Positions 17,806 to 26,667 are shown, counted from the first letter of the stretch. The stretch: 64,000 nucleotides of DNA from Streptomyces purpureus (GCF_014648195.1 NZ_BMQQ01000023.1:51907-115906), one strand, 5' to 3'. Made by a program: numbers and translations. The notes: generated from the letters alone by a model not told the origin.

Positions 17806-20226
17806 TCAGGTGGACGTGCCGGCCAGAGGTTGTTCGGTCCACACCGTCTTTCCCTCGCGGGTGTACCGGGTGCCCCAGCGTTCGGCCATCTGGGCCACCA
17901 GGAACAGGCCGCGCCCGCCCTCGTCGGTGGTGCGGGCGCGGCGCAGGTGGGGTGAGGTGTGGCTGGTGTCGCTGACCTCGCACACCAGGCACCGTTCACG
18001 GATCAGGCGCAGGGTCGCCGGGCCGCCCGCGTAGCGGTAGACGTTGGTGACCAGTTCGCTGGCGATCAACTCGGTGGTGAACGCCAAGTGCTCCAGACCC
18101 CACTCGGTCAGCTTGGCGGAGGTCAGGGCGCGGGCGCGGGCGGCGCTTGCGGGCTCCGGTGGCAGACGCCAGGAGGCGACATCGTCCGGTGGCAGCGTGC
18201 GAGTGCGGGCGATCAGCAGAGCGACGTCGTCGCCGGGGCGCGATGGCACGAGCGAGTCGACCACCGCTTGGCAGGTCCGTTCCAGCGCGTCGGCGGGATG
18301 GGTCAGCGCTGCGCACAGCTTGGTCAGGCCGACGTCGGCATCGATGTGGCGTTCGCCGATGAGTCCGTTGGTGTACAGGCTCAGCAGACTTCCCTCGGTC
18401 AGTTCGACGTCCCGGGCCTCGAACGGCAGGCCGCCCAGGCCGAGCGGTGGGCCGGCGGGCAGGTCCAGCAGCTCCACCTGTCCGTCCGGGGCGGTCACCG
18501 CGGGCGGCGGGTGGCCGGCGCGGGCCATGGAGCACCGCCCGGAGACCGGGTCGTACACGGCGTACAGGCAGGTGGCACCGATGACCTGCTCCCCTACGGG
18601 CCGTTCGCCGGCTGCTTCCTGTTCGGCCGCCAGGAGGTCGACCAGGTCGTCCAGGCGGGAGAGGACCTCGTCCGGTTCCAGGTCGAGGCTGGCGAGCGTG
18701 TGGACGGCGGTACGCAGTCGGCCCATGGTGGCGGCGGCGTGGATGCCGCGTCCCACCACGTCGCCGACGACCAGGGCGACCCGGGCCCCGGACAGGGGGA
18801 TGACGTCGAACCAGTCGCCGCCCAGGCCTGGGGCCGCGCTGGCGGGCAGGTACCGCATGGCCACCTCGACGGCCGACTGGTCCGGGACCGTCCGGGGCAG
18901 CAGGCTGCTCTGCAAGGTGAACGCGGTCTGCTGTTGCTGGGTGAAGCGCCGGGCGTTGTCGATGGCGACGGCGGCGCGCGAGGCGAGTTCCTGGGCGAGG
19001 GTGAGGTCGTCCGCCTCGAAGGGATCAGGGCGGCGCGAGCGCCACAGGGTCATCACGCCCAGCACCAGGCCTCGCGCGGCGACGGGGACCACGATCAACG
19101 AGTGAGCGCCCAGGGCCGGGGCATGGGCCCCCTGGTGGCCTTCCTTCGAGTACCAGTCGGGTGGGAGAACCGGTTCCAGGACGGGCCGTCCTTCGGCCAG
19201 GCATCTGGCCTGGGGGGTGTCAGGCCCGAACTCCACCGGCTCGCCGTGGGGATGGGGCGGGCCGGCCTGTTGGGCGCCGACGCTGCAGACGCCCACGCGG
19301 ACCACCGGCTCTGCCAGCGCCTGCGCCAGTTCCCCACCGCACGTCACCGGCCGAAGCAGGTCCACCGACGCGTGGTCGGCAAGGTGAGGCACCATCACCT
19401 CGGCGAGTTCCCGGGCGGTCTCCGCCACGTCCAGGGTGGTTCCGATACGGCTGCCGGCCTGGTCGAGAAGCCCGAGCCGACGCTGGGCCCGGTGACGTTC
19501 GGTGATGTCCTCGATCATCTCGGCCACACCCAGGACACGGCCGGACGCGTCCTCCATCGGGAAGGAGGAGACCATCGCGACCCGCTCTCGTGCCGGATCC
19601 CACTCCAGGCGAACGAACTGCTCGGAGTAGACCGTCGGCCTTCCGGTCTCCATCACCTGGCGCACCCGGTCCACGGCCCTGCGTGCGTCGTCGGGCACGA
19701 GGAAACAGCCGGTGGGCAGCCCCCGAAACTCCGCTGCCGGGACGCCGCTGAAGCGTTCGATGGCCCGGTTGACCCGGAGAAGCCTCAGGTCGGGGCCGTG
19801 GACGACCAGGCCGATCGGACACCGGCGGTACAACCCGTCGAGCACCGCGCGGTCCCTCTGCCACTCCAGGACGTCAACCGCGAGTGCTCCGGCGAGAAAC
19901 CACTCGCGGCTGTGGCCGCCGCGCGAGAGCGCTTGTGCCCGGAGCCCCATCTCCAGGAGCCGCCCGTCGCTGTGCCGCACGTTGAGCACCCCGAACCAGC
20001 CGCTGTCTCTCCTGCAGCTCGCCGCGGCGTCCCTGACCGCCGGCAGATCGCGGGGATCGGCCAGGACCTCGAATGCCGGACGGCCGATCACGGCTGTGTC
20101 GGGATGGCCGAGCAGTTCCTGGGCCCGCCGGTTCCATCCGACCACGGTTCCCCGGTCGTCGAGCACAGCCAGGGCGGCGAGGTGCGGGGCGAACGGATCG
20201 TCGTGGGTTTCGCTGAGCTCCGTCAT
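17806..20226 (-). CDS. PAS-PAS-GAF-PP2C (SpoIIE)-HATPase signalling protein
   Basis: 806 aa. Two PAS domains (about 15-120 and 125-255), GAF (about 270-425), PP2C/SpoIIE phosphatase (about 460-665) and a C-terminal HATPase of the anti-sigma-factor RsbW type (about 680-800; ELVTNVYRY and DEGGRGLFLVAQMAERWG). Such proteins combine a phosphatase and a kinase-like module acting on anti-anti-sigma partners in stress or development control. PP2C motifs GGDWFD, GDVVGRGIHAA, ARAGHPPP and GDDVALL are present. In the metal-binding motif normally read YTDGL the Asp is Asn (LYTNGLIGER, about 616). ATG 20226 follows GTGGAGAAG. No sigma or anti-sigma antagonist gene adjoins it. Confidence 0.9.
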   Translation of the reverse strand: MTELSETHDDPFAPHLAALAVLDDRGTVVGWNRRAQELLGHPDTAVIGRPAFEVLADPRDLPAVRDAAASCRRDSGWFGVLNVRHSDGRLLEMGLRAQALSRGGHSREWFLAGALAVDVLEWQRDRAVLDGLYRRCPIGLVVHGPDLRLLRVNRAIERFSGVPAAEFRGLPTGCFLVPDDARRAVDRVRQVMETGRPTVYSEQFVRLEWDPARERVAMVSSFPMEDASGRVLGVAEMIEDITERHRAQRRLGLLDQAGSRIGTTLDVAETARELAEVMVPHLADHASVDLLRPVTCGGELAQALAEPVVRVGVCSVGAQQAGPPHPHGEPVEFGPDTPQARCLAEGRPVLEPVLPPDWYSKEGHQGAHAPALGAHSLIVVPVAARGLVLGVMTLWRSRRPDPFEADDLTLAQELASRAAVAIDNARRFTQQQQTAFTLQSSLLPRTVPDQSAVEVAMRYLPASAAPGLGGDWFDVIPLSGARVALVVGDVVGRGIHAAATMGRLRTAVHTLASLDLEPDEVLSRLDDLVDLLAAEQEAAGERPVGEQVIGATCLYAVYDPVSGRCSMARAGHPPPAVTAPDGQVELLDLPAGPPLGLGGLPFEARDVELTEGSLLSLYTNGLIGERHIDADVGLTKLCAALTHPADALERTCQAVVDSLVPSRPGDDVALLIARTRTLPPDDVASWRLPPEPASAARARALTSAKLTEWGLEHLAFTTELIASELVTNVYRYAGGPATLRLIRERCLVCEVSDTSHTSPHLRRARTTDEGGRGLFLVAQMAERWGTRYTREGKTVWTEQPLAGTST

Positions 20227-20539
20227 CCGCTTCTCCACCGCTGGACACCAGTTTGTCCCATTGAACCCGGTGAGGCCGCGCGCTCGCCGCCGCGAGGTAC
20301 GGCGTGGCGGGCACCGGTGACGGAGCGGGGGCGGCCCCGAGGTGTCAGGGCATCGACCGGGACCGCCCCCGCCGGCTGCCGCTCGTCCGAACAGGCCCTG
20401 GGGCCGCACCGGGCGCACATGGGTGTGAGCACCCAACTTCCGGGCTGCCGGACTGTGCGCCGCGCACAGATCCCCGCGGGCGGATGTCCCACCCCGGGCC
20501 TGTTGACGGAGCACGAGGCGGGCGGCGACGATCGGCGCC
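20227..20539. other. Gene-free stretch
   Basis: I find no convincing gene, terminator or operator here. The stretch separates the start of the PP2C regulator from a frameshifted gene on the other strand. Confidence 0.4.
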
Positions 20540-21001
20540 GTGCCTCGTGGACCCGCTCTGGGCACCCTCCGACTCTCCGAACCGCTCCGCCGGGAGCGGC
20601 GGCGGATCCTGCACACCGTCCACGACCGGCTCGAGGAGGTGGCGGAGCAGGAGCGCCGGACCGCGGCCACGCTGACCGCCGAGCGCAGCCGTGGCGTGGA
20701 CGACCCCATCGCCCTCTTCGTGGCCGGAGCCAGGGCCTACCTGGAGGGCACCTGGACAACCGAAGGCTCGGCAGACTCCTCGTGGAGGACGACGGCCCCG
20801 CGGGGTTCGACGCCTTGCGCCGCCAGTGGGACCGCGCGTGGGTCCGGCGCAACGCCCGGCTCCTGAAGGTGGACGAGCGGCGACGCGCCGGCCGGGTCCG
20901 CGCGCCGCCGCGAACGCGCCGAAGGCGAGGCCTACGGCCTCCGGGAGATCGTGGACGAGGTGTGCGGCATCCTGATCCATCTGTCGGCACCGCCCGGTTG
21001 A
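20540..21001 (+). pseudogene. Frameshifted small gene, unknown family
   Basis: Frame A from GTG 20540 encodes a basic helical protein (RRERRRILHTVHDRLEEVAE, then GVDDPIALFVAGARAYLEGT). At about 20755-20765 the coding pattern moves to another frame (RRLGRLLVEDDGPAGFDALR, then WVRRNARLLKVDER). At about 20885-20905 it returns to frame A (GEAYGLREIVDEVCGILIHL) and ends at TGA 20999-21001. Joined, these give about 150 residues. Two compensating shifts in an otherwise coherent sequence indicate either a decayed gene or two sequence errors. I do not recognise the family. Confidence 0.5.
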
Positions 21002-21030
21002 ATCACCGGGCGGGCCCCACGGCGTTCGGC

Positions 21031-21813
21031 CTAGGCGCCGATGCCGGCTCCTTGCCTGAACGGGAGCGCGTCACCGAGCAGTTGGCCACCGTCGATCACC
21101 ATGGTCTCGCCGGTGATCCAACTCGCGGCGTCGGAGACGAGGAAGGCGACCGCCGAGGCGATGTCGGCGGGCTCCCCTATGCGCCCGAGTGCCGTCGAGG
21201 CGGACACGGCCTGCTCGTGCTCCTTCCACAGCGCCTCGGCCAGCTTGGTGCGCACCACACCCGGTGCCACCGCGTTGACGCGGATCTTCGGCGAGAGCTC
21301 CAGGGCCAGTTGCTTCGTGAGATGGATCAGTGCGGCCTTCGACGCGTTGTACAACCCGATGTTCGCCTCGAAGGCCATGCCGCCGACCGACGCGGTGTTG
21401 ACGACCGCACCGCCGTGCTCGCCCATCCAGGCCCGGGTGGCCAGCCCCGTCCACAGGACGGGAGCCCACAGGTTCACGTCGAAGGTTTTGGCGAACCGGC
21501 CGTGGTCCTGGTCGATGACCGGCCCGAAGGCCGGGTTGGTCCCGGCGTTGTTGACGAGGATGTCCAGGCTTCCGAAGCTTTCGAGCGTCAGATCCACACA
21601 GCGCCGGGCCGCCTCTTCGTCGACCGCGTGCGCACCGACACCGACCGCGCTGCCCCCGACCTGGACCGCTGCGGCCTCCGCCGCCTCCTGGGAGCGTGAC
21701 GTGAGGACGACGTTCGCGCCGGCGACGGCGAGGGCTCGGGCGATCGCCAGCCCGATACCGCGCGAGGCACCGGTGACCACTGCGGTGCGACCGGTGAGAT
21801 CGAGTCCTGCCAT
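21031..21813 (-). CDS. SDR family oxidoreductase
   Basis: 260 aa classical short-chain dehydrogenase: cofactor motif TGASRGIG (14-21), NNAG (LVNNAGTNP), catalytic Ser in NTASVGG and Tyr-x3-Lys in YNASK (about 155-159), and the C-terminal ITGETMVIDGG. Its start lies 1 nt after the TGA of the acyl-CoA dehydrogenase gene (TGAGATG), so the two are co-transcribed and probably coupled. By context it may act as a 3-hydroxyacyl-CoA dehydrogenase-like step of the same pathway; this is inference. The operon promoter is covered by the 23480-23508 operator. Confidence 0.92.
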   Translation of the reverse strand: MAGLDLTGRTAVVTGASRGIGLAIARALAVAGANVVLTSRSQEAAEAAAVQVGGSAVGVGAHAVDEEAARRCVDLTLESFGSLDILVNNAGTNPAFGPVIDQDHGRFAKTFDVNLWAPVLWTGLATRAWMGEHGGAVVNTASVGGMAFEANIGLYNASKAALIHLTKQLALELSPKIRVNAVAPGVVRTKLAEALWKEHEQAVSASTALGRIGEPADIASAVAFLVSDAASWITGETMVIDGGQLLGDALPFRQGAGIGA

Positions 21814-21814
21814 C

Positions 21815-23044
21815 TCAGTTCACCGCCGCCGCGGCCTCGTCGCGGTACTGCCGCAGTTCCTGTTTGGCGATGGCCCGCTTGTGAACCTCGTCGGGACCGT
21901 CCGCCAGCCGCAGCGTCCGCAGCTGCGCGTACATCAGCGCCAACGGGAAGTCGTCGGTCACTCCCGCTCCCCCGTGCACCTGGATCGCGCGGTCGACGAT
22001 CTTCAGCGCGATGTTCGGGGCGGCCACCTTGATTGCGGCGATCTCGGTGCGCGCTTCCTTGTTTCCGACCGTGTCCATCAGATACGCGGCCTTGAGCGTG
22101 AGCAGGCGGATCATCTCGATGTCGATGCGCGCTTCCGCGATCCAGTCCTGGATGTTGGACCGTTCGGCGACCGGACTGCCGAAGGTCACCCGTGACTGCG
22201 CGCGCCGGCACATCAGCTCCAGCGCCCGCTCGGCCGCACCGATGGCCCGCATGCAGTGGTGGATACGACCGGGCCCGAGCCGCGCCTGGCTGATCGCGAA
22301 GCCCTCGCCCTCACCCTTGAGCAGGTCCTTGGCCGGCACCCGTACGTCGTGGAAGTCGATTTCGGCGTGCCCCTCACGGTCCTGGTAGCCGAACACCGGC
22401 AGACCGCGCATCACCGTGATCCCGGGGGCGTCGATCGGGACGACCATCATCGACTGCTGCCGGTGCGGGGCGGCGGTGGGGTCCGTCTTCCCCATGACGA
22501 TGAGCACCTTGCAGTTGCGGTGCAGGGCGTTGGATGCGAACCACTTGCGGCCGTTGAGTACGTACGCGTCGCCGTCGCGCTCCATCCGCAGCTCGATGTT
22601 GGTGGCGTCGGAGCTGGCGACACGCGGCTCGGTCATCGCGAAGGCCGATGCCATCGTTCCGTCGAGGAGCGGCTTGAGGTACTTCTCCTTGTGCTCGTCG
22701 CTGCCGAACAGCGTGAGCACCTCCATGTTGCCGGTGTCGGGAGCGTTGCAGTTGCACGCCTCGGAGGCGATGTGGCTGCGCCCCATGATCTCCGCCAGCG
22801 GCGCGTACTCGAGGTTCGTCAGCCCCGGGCCCCACTCCGGGTGCGGGTGGAAGAGGTTCCACAGTCCGCGCCGGCGCGCCTCCGCCTTGAGTTCCTCGAT
22901 GATCGGCGGGTGGAAGTGGGGGTCACCCGACGCACGCATCTGCTCGTGGTACACCGCCTCGGCGGGGTAGACGTGCTCGTCCATGAACTCGAGCAGATCC
23001 GCCCGGTACTTCTTGGCGCGGTCCGAGGTATCGAACAGGGACAT
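21815..23044 (-). CDS. Acyl-CoA dehydrogenase family protein
   Basis: 409 aa FAD flavoprotein of the ACAD10/11-like (FadE2-type) branch: MSLFDTSDRAKKYRADLLEF start, FAMTEPRVASSDATNIEL at the FAD/substrate region, HRNCKVLIVMGKTDP, and the C-terminal IQVHGGAGVTDDFPLA. It catalyses alpha,beta-desaturation of acyl-CoA; the family includes enzymes with long or branched substrates. ATG 23044 follows AAGGAG at 5 nt. It lies downstream of an SDR remnant and overlaps the next SDR gene by coupling. Control by the local TetR operator is inferred. Confidence 0.93.
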   Translation of the reverse strand: MSLFDTSDRAKKYRADLLEFMDEHVYPAEAVYHEQMRASGDPHFHPPIIEELKAEARRRGLWNLFHPHPEWGPGLTNLEYAPLAEIMGRSHIASEACNCNAPDTGNMEVLTLFGSDEHKEKYLKPLLDGTMASAFAMTEPRVASSDATNIELRMERDGDAYVLNGRKWFASNALHRNCKVLIVMGKTDPTAAPHRQQSMMVVPIDAPGITVMRGLPVFGYQDREGHAEIDFHDVRVPAKDLLKGEGEGFAISQARLGPGRIHHCMRAIGAAERALELMCRRAQSRVTFGSPVAERSNIQDWIAEARIDIEMIRLLTLKAAYLMDTVGNKEARTEIAAIKVAAPNIALKIVDRAIQVHGGAGVTDDFPLALMYAQLRTLRLADGPDEVHKRAIAKQELRQYRDEAAAAVN

Positions 23045-23112
23045 ACGAACTCCTTACGGGGATGGAGGGAAATTCGGGGCGGGCGGCGAGGAAGGCTCGC
23101 CCGGCGTACCGG

Positions 23113-23450
23113 TCATGGCTGCGCCAGCAGGGCCCTCTGGTAGCGGCGCATCCCGCGCAGGCACCGTCCCCGGAGTCCTCTCCGGAGGTCAGCATCCTGG
23201 TGTTCACGCCCATCGGGCACAGACAGCTGACCCGGACCCCGCGATCGCCGTACGTGACGCTCAGCCATTCCGCGAAGGCGACGGCCGCGTGCTTGGTGAC
23301 GGCGTACGTGGCGGAGCCGATCTGGGTGAGCAGGCCGGCCGCCGAGGCGGTGCTGACGAAGTAGCCCTCACCCCGCTCGGCCCACCGCGTCACCAGCAGC
23401 CTCGCCGCACGGATGTGGGCCCGCAGGTTCACGTCGATCGCAACCCTCTC
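23113..23450 (-). pseudogene. SDR family remnant at the head of the acyl-CoA dehydrogenase operon
   Basis: Starting near VAIDVNLRAHIRAARLLVTR, the sequence has the middle of a short-chain dehydrogenase: VSTASAAGLL with catalytic Ser, YAVTK with Tyr-x3-Lys, and VRVSCLCPMGVNT. The N-terminal Rossmann half is absent: upstream of about 23450 only 30 bp remain to the promoter/operator. Near 23150 the frame shifts, and the natural end (MRRYQRALLAQP, TGA 23115-23113) is found in another frame. So the gene has a 5' deletion and a frameshift, while its promoter seems to survive and drive the genes below. Confidence 0.75.
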
Positions 23451-23479
23451 CGTTGACGGGGCGTGCTGTGCGTTCCACC

Positions 23480-23508
23480 TGTATAGTTGAATCCGACGTC
23501 AAGTTCAA
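23480..23508 (-). promoter_or_regulatory. TetR operator/promoter 1 (acyl-CoA dehydrogenase operon)
   Basis: On the minus strand, -35 TTGAAC (23508-23503), 17 bp, -10 TATACA (23485-23480). The 22-bp palindrome TTGAA-TCC-GACGTC-AAG-TTCAA (23487-23508) covers the -35 box and the spacer. It lies between the TetR gene end and the SDR remnant, 72 bp before the TetR stop. Confidence 0.8.
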
Positions 23509-23579
23509 TAGCTGCTTGCGCGGAAGCACAAGAGAAAGCCGCTCAACCCCAGGGGTTGAGCGGCTACGAGGCAGGCGGA

Positions 23580-24272
23580 TCAGTGGTGGCCGGGGAACCG
23601 CAGGGCGTTCGCCCAGAGCCGGGTGACCGTGGACACGAGTTCCTCGAAGTCCACCGGCACATCTCCCTCTTGCTCTTCACTGAGTACGAAGGCGTTGTAA
23701 GCCATGACGCTGACCATGCCGGACAGTGCACGGGACGCCATCATCGGATCGACCTCCCGATCTGCGACGCCCCGCGCCTGCAGATCGACGATGCCACGGG
23801 CATTGCGGCGGATGAACGCGTCCCCGCGCCGCCTTCGGAACTCACGGAACTCCGGCTCCACCTGTGCGACCTGCTCGAGCAGTGCCATCAGCTTCGCGTT
23901 CCGCTTGTATGCCGCGAGATACGCGCGGTTGCTCGCCTCGAGCACCGCATAGGGATCGTCGGTGCCCTGCACCCGGCCCATGCCGGGGTGCATCATGTCC
24001 TCCTGCGCCTCCAGGAGGACGGCGGCAAGCACCTCTTCCTTGTTGGAGAAGTACGTGTAGAAGGATCCCGCCGCGCATCGCGCCTCTTTGGTGATGTCGG
24101 TGAGGCGGGTGTCGAGGTAGCCGTCCCGTTCGAACACCTTCCGCGCGGCCTTCACCAACGCGGCCCGTGTCCGCGCCCCGCGCTGTGTCGTAGGCGGCTC
24201 GCGCAGCTGCGAGAAGGGCGCCACAGGCGGTGCGGTCTCGCTGTCGGTCTCCTCGGGCGCAGTGGTGTCCAT
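23580..24272 (-). CDS. TetR/AcrR family regulator of the acyl-CoA catabolic cluster
   Basis: 230 aa. N-terminal linker (1-30), TetR DNA-binding domain (RGARTRAALVKAARKVFERD, then TDITKEARCAAGSFYTYFSNKEEVL) and a ligand-binding C-terminal domain. Regulators of this kind next to ligase, thiolase and dehydrogenase genes usually bind acyl-CoA as inducer. ATG 24272 lies only 6 nt from a -10 box TATGGT (24284-24279), so the mRNA is probably leaderless and the usual ribosome site is absent. The operator 24286-24307 adjoins the promoter, so it very likely represses itself. Two further copies of the site flank the catabolic genes. Confidence 0.9.
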   Translation of the reverse strand: MDTTAPEETDSETAPPVAPFSQLREPPTTQRGARTRAALVKAARKVFERDGYLDTRLTDITKEARCAAGSFYTYFSNKEEVLAAVLLEAQEDMMHPGMGRVQGTDDPYAVLEASNRAYLAAYKRNAKLMALLEQVAQVEPEFREFRRRRGDAFIRRNARGIVDLQARGVADREVDPMMASRALSGMVSVMAYNAFVLSEEQEGDVPVDFEELVSTVTRLWANALRFPGHH

Positions 24273-24278
24273 CCCCGG

Positions 24279-24307
24279 ACCATACTTGAATCCGACGCCA
24301 TAGTCAT
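24279..24307 (-). promoter_or_regulatory. TetR operator/promoter 2 (tetR autoregulation)
   Basis: Minus strand: -10 TATGGT (24284-24279) with a weak -35 (TATGAC, 24308-24303). The palindrome copy TTGAA-TCC-GACGCC-ATA-GTCAT (24286-24307) has an intact left half and a degenerate right half. The TetR ATG starts 6 nt after the -10 box. Confidence 0.7.
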
Positions 24308-24354
24308 AAACCCAAGGAGCCGGCTGGGCCGGTTGATGTCCCGGTCTCCGAGGT

Positions 24355-25881
24355 TCAGCGGGGACGGACGGCAACATCGCCGGGCGCAGTGTCGCGGGTC
24401 AGAGCGCCACGGTCGATGGACCGCTTGAGGATCTTCCCCGTCGGGCCCTTGGGCAGTGCGTCGACGAACCGGACGATGCGCGGGATCTTGTAGGCGGACA
24501 GCCGCTCCCGTGCCCAGCTCGACACCTCGGCGGCACCGAGTTCCGAACCGGGCCGGGCGGCGATGAGCGCGGCGACCTCCTCGCCGTAGTGGTCGTCGGG
24601 AACGCCGATGACGGCTGCCTCGACGATGTCGGGATGCTCGTAGAGCACTTCCTCGACCTCACCGGGGTAGACGTTGTAGCCGCCGCGGATGATCAGGTCC
24701 TTGACCCGGTCGACGATGCGCAGGTCGCCGTCCGTGTCGGTCTCGCCGAGGTCGCCGGTCCGGAACCAGCCGTCGGGTGAGATCGCCGCGGCGGTGTCCG
24801 CGGGGCGGTTCCAGTAGCCGCTCATCACCGTGGGCCCCTTGATGTGGACCTCTCCGACGGTGCCCGGCGGGCACTCGTTGCCGTCGCTGTCACGCACCTG
24901 GACCTGCAGTCCCGGGACCGCCCTGCCGGTGTACCCGGTCTTGCCGCCGCGGTCGTCGTCGTTGAAGGTGCCGAACGCGGTGGTCTCGGTGAGCCCGTAC
25001 CCTTCGAGGATGGTGCAGCCGAACCGGGCCTCGAAGGCCCGGGCGACCTCCCCGGGCAGCGAGGCACCGCCGGAGACGGCGACACGAAGCTGGGTGAAGG
25101 CCGCCGGGTCCGCATCGCCCGCCGCGTGCAGCATCGCGTTCCACATGGTCGGTACGCCGGCCATGATGGTGAGCCGGTCGCGGCGCAGCATCTCCAGCAT
25201 CGACGCGGGGTCGAACCGGGCGAGCAACGACATCGAGGCGCCCGCGGTCAGGCTCGCCATCAGGACCGATGCCTGGCCGAACACATGGAACAGCGGGAGT
25301 CCGGTGCCGATGCGGTCGGCGCTCGAGGCGCGGCTGCACGCGGCGCCGATCTCCCCGGCAGAGAGCAGGTTGCCGACCGTGAGTTGGGCTCCCTTCGGCC
25401 GCCCTGTGGTGCCCGACGTGTACGGGATGGCCGCCGTCTCGTCACGGTCCCGGTCGACGACGTCGGCGGGGGTCGCTCCGGTGACCGACGCTCCCGGGGA
25501 CAGCGGCCGGAACGGCACCTTGAGCGCCGCGGCCGCCTCGGCGACGCCTGGACCTAGCGCCTGCCAGGCGATCGCCAATGAGCACCCGGCATCGCCGAGG
25601 ACGTACTCGACCTCGGCCCGGGTGACCATCGTGTTGACCGGCACCACGACGCAGCCCGCGGCCTGAATACCGAGGTAAGCCACCACGAACTCGGGCACCG
25701 ACGGCGCCGCGAGCAGCACCCGGTCCCCGGGGGACAGTCCTGCGGCGGCCAAAGCCCCCGCGTACCGTGTGCTCGCGTCGCGCAGTTGAAGGTAGGTCCA
25801 CTGGTCCGCGTCGCCGCGCAGTGCGATGTTGCCTGGGGTTTCGGCCGCGTGGCGGCACACAGGGTCGAGAACGCCGGTCAT
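24355..25881 (-). CDS. Acyl-CoA ligase (class I adenylate-forming enzyme)
   Basis: 508 aa. Activates a carboxylic acid to acyl-AMP and then acyl-CoA. The P-loop-like motif YTSGTTGRPKGAQ lies near 153-165, then GYGLTET, WFRTGDLG, DRVKDLIIRGGYNVYPGEVE and the catalytic Lys of PTGKILKR near the C-terminus. It resembles medium/long-chain fatty acid or aromatic acid CoA ligases. ATG 25881 follows GGAAGG. It lies in the thiolase-HAD direction, 141 bp after the HAD gene, and upstream of the TetR gene. Substrate is not certain. Confidence 0.93.
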   Translation of the reverse strand: MTGVLDPVCRHAAETPGNIALRGDADQWTYLQLRDASTRYAGALAAAGLSPGDRVLLAAPSVPEFVVAYLGIQAAGCVVVPVNTMVTRAEVEYVLGDAGCSLAIAWQALGPGVAEAAAALKVPFRPLSPGASVTGATPADVVDRDRDETAAIPYTSGTTGRPKGAQLTVGNLLSAGEIGAACSRASSADRIGTGLPLFHVFGQASVLMASLTAGASMSLLARFDPASMLEMLRRDRLTIMAGVPTMWNAMLHAAGDADPAAFTQLRVAVSGGASLPGEVARAFEARFGCTILEGYGLTETTAFGTFNDDDRGGKTGYTGRAVPGLQVQVRDSDGNECPPGTVGEVHIKGPTVMSGYWNRPADTAAAISPDGWFRTGDLGETDTDGDLRIVDRVKDLIIRGGYNVYPGEVEEVLYEHPDIVEAAVIGVPDDHYGEEVAALIAARPGSELGAAEVSSWARERLSAYKIPRIVRFVDALPKGPTGKILKRSIDRGALTRDTAPGDVAVRPR

Positions 25882-26022
25882 GGTTGGTGCCTTCCGGGAT
25901 GTGAGCAGGTGACGGCGCGGGGCTCACCGCGACGATCGGTTGGTTGGCCCGGCCTGCGCCTCAAGTCCTCAGCCGGTGTGGCGGGATGACCGACACCGCG
26001 CTGTACCCGATCCGTCGATCGG

Positions 26023-26667
26023 TCAGGTGGTGATACGGAAGCGTTCGGCGAGTTGGCGGCGGGTGTCGGCGGCACTGGTGTGCAGCACGCCCTCGATTCC
26101 GATCCGCGCCGCTCCGTCGAGGTTCTGCTGCAGGTCGTCGATCATGACTGCCTCCTCGGGGTCGATGCCGAGGCGTTCACATGCGATCGCGTAGATCCGG
26201 CGGGAAGGCTTGCGGATCCCGACCTCGGAGGAGATGACGACCACATCGGCGACAGCGGCGAGGTCGACGCCGTCATAGGTCCCGGTTCCGAACGCATTGG
26301 AAACGAGCGCCACGGGACAGCCGGCGGCGCGAAGCTCACCGAGCAGCGCGAGCGTGTCCGGATCGATCGACAGTCCCGCTTGCATCCGGGCCATGAGCCC
26401 CTCTGCCGGTACGTCGGTGCCGTGGGCGCGGAGGCGCTCGGCGAATCCGCGTTCGAAGGCTTCGGCGTCGATACGGCCGCACTCGTGGTCGGCCAGGAGG
26501 GTGCGTGAGGGCTGGTCCTGGGCGAGGAGCTCCAGCGGCAGGCGTGGGTCGCCGCCGAGCGAGGCGCCGAAGTCGGTGAAGGCCCGCAGCACACTGGAGG
26601 TGATGACCCCGCCGAAGTCCACCAGGACCGCGGTTCGGTCCTTCTCCTTCTTCCTCACCGTCTCCAT
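26023..26667 (-). CDS. HAD-IA family hydrolase
   Basis: 214 aa. Nucleophile motif VDFGGVITSS (Asp about 17), motif II LVSNAF, motif III Lys in IRKPSRRIY and motif IV MIDDLQQN are all present. D-F-G-G-V in place of D-x-D-G-T is the variant of the soluble epoxide hydrolase N-terminal phosphatase-like branch. Its ATG overlaps the thiolase stop (TGATG at 26665-26669), so it is coupled to the thiolase. The role in acyl-CoA catabolism (phosphatase or dehalogenase-type) is not clear. Homologues often accompany acyl-CoA dehydrogenases of the ACAD10 type, and human ACAD10 contains such a HAD domain. Confidence 0.9.
   Translation of the reverse strand: METVRKKEKDRTAVLVDFGGVITSSVLRAFTDFGASLGGDPRLPLELLAQDQPSRTLLADHECGRIDAEAFERGFAERLRAHGTDVPAEGLMARMQAGLSIDPDTLALLGELRAAGCPVALVSNAFGTGTYDGVDLAAVADVVVISSEVGIRKPSRRIYAIACERLGIDPEEAVMIDDLQQNLDGAARIGIEGVLHTSAADTRRQLAERFRITT

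Noticed and set aside
17959..21699. 1246-codon open frame on the plus strand
   Set aside because: It is antisense to the PP2C regulator and runs through unrelated DNA. Only a short part (about 20760-20890) may be genuine, as the shifted piece of a small broken gene.
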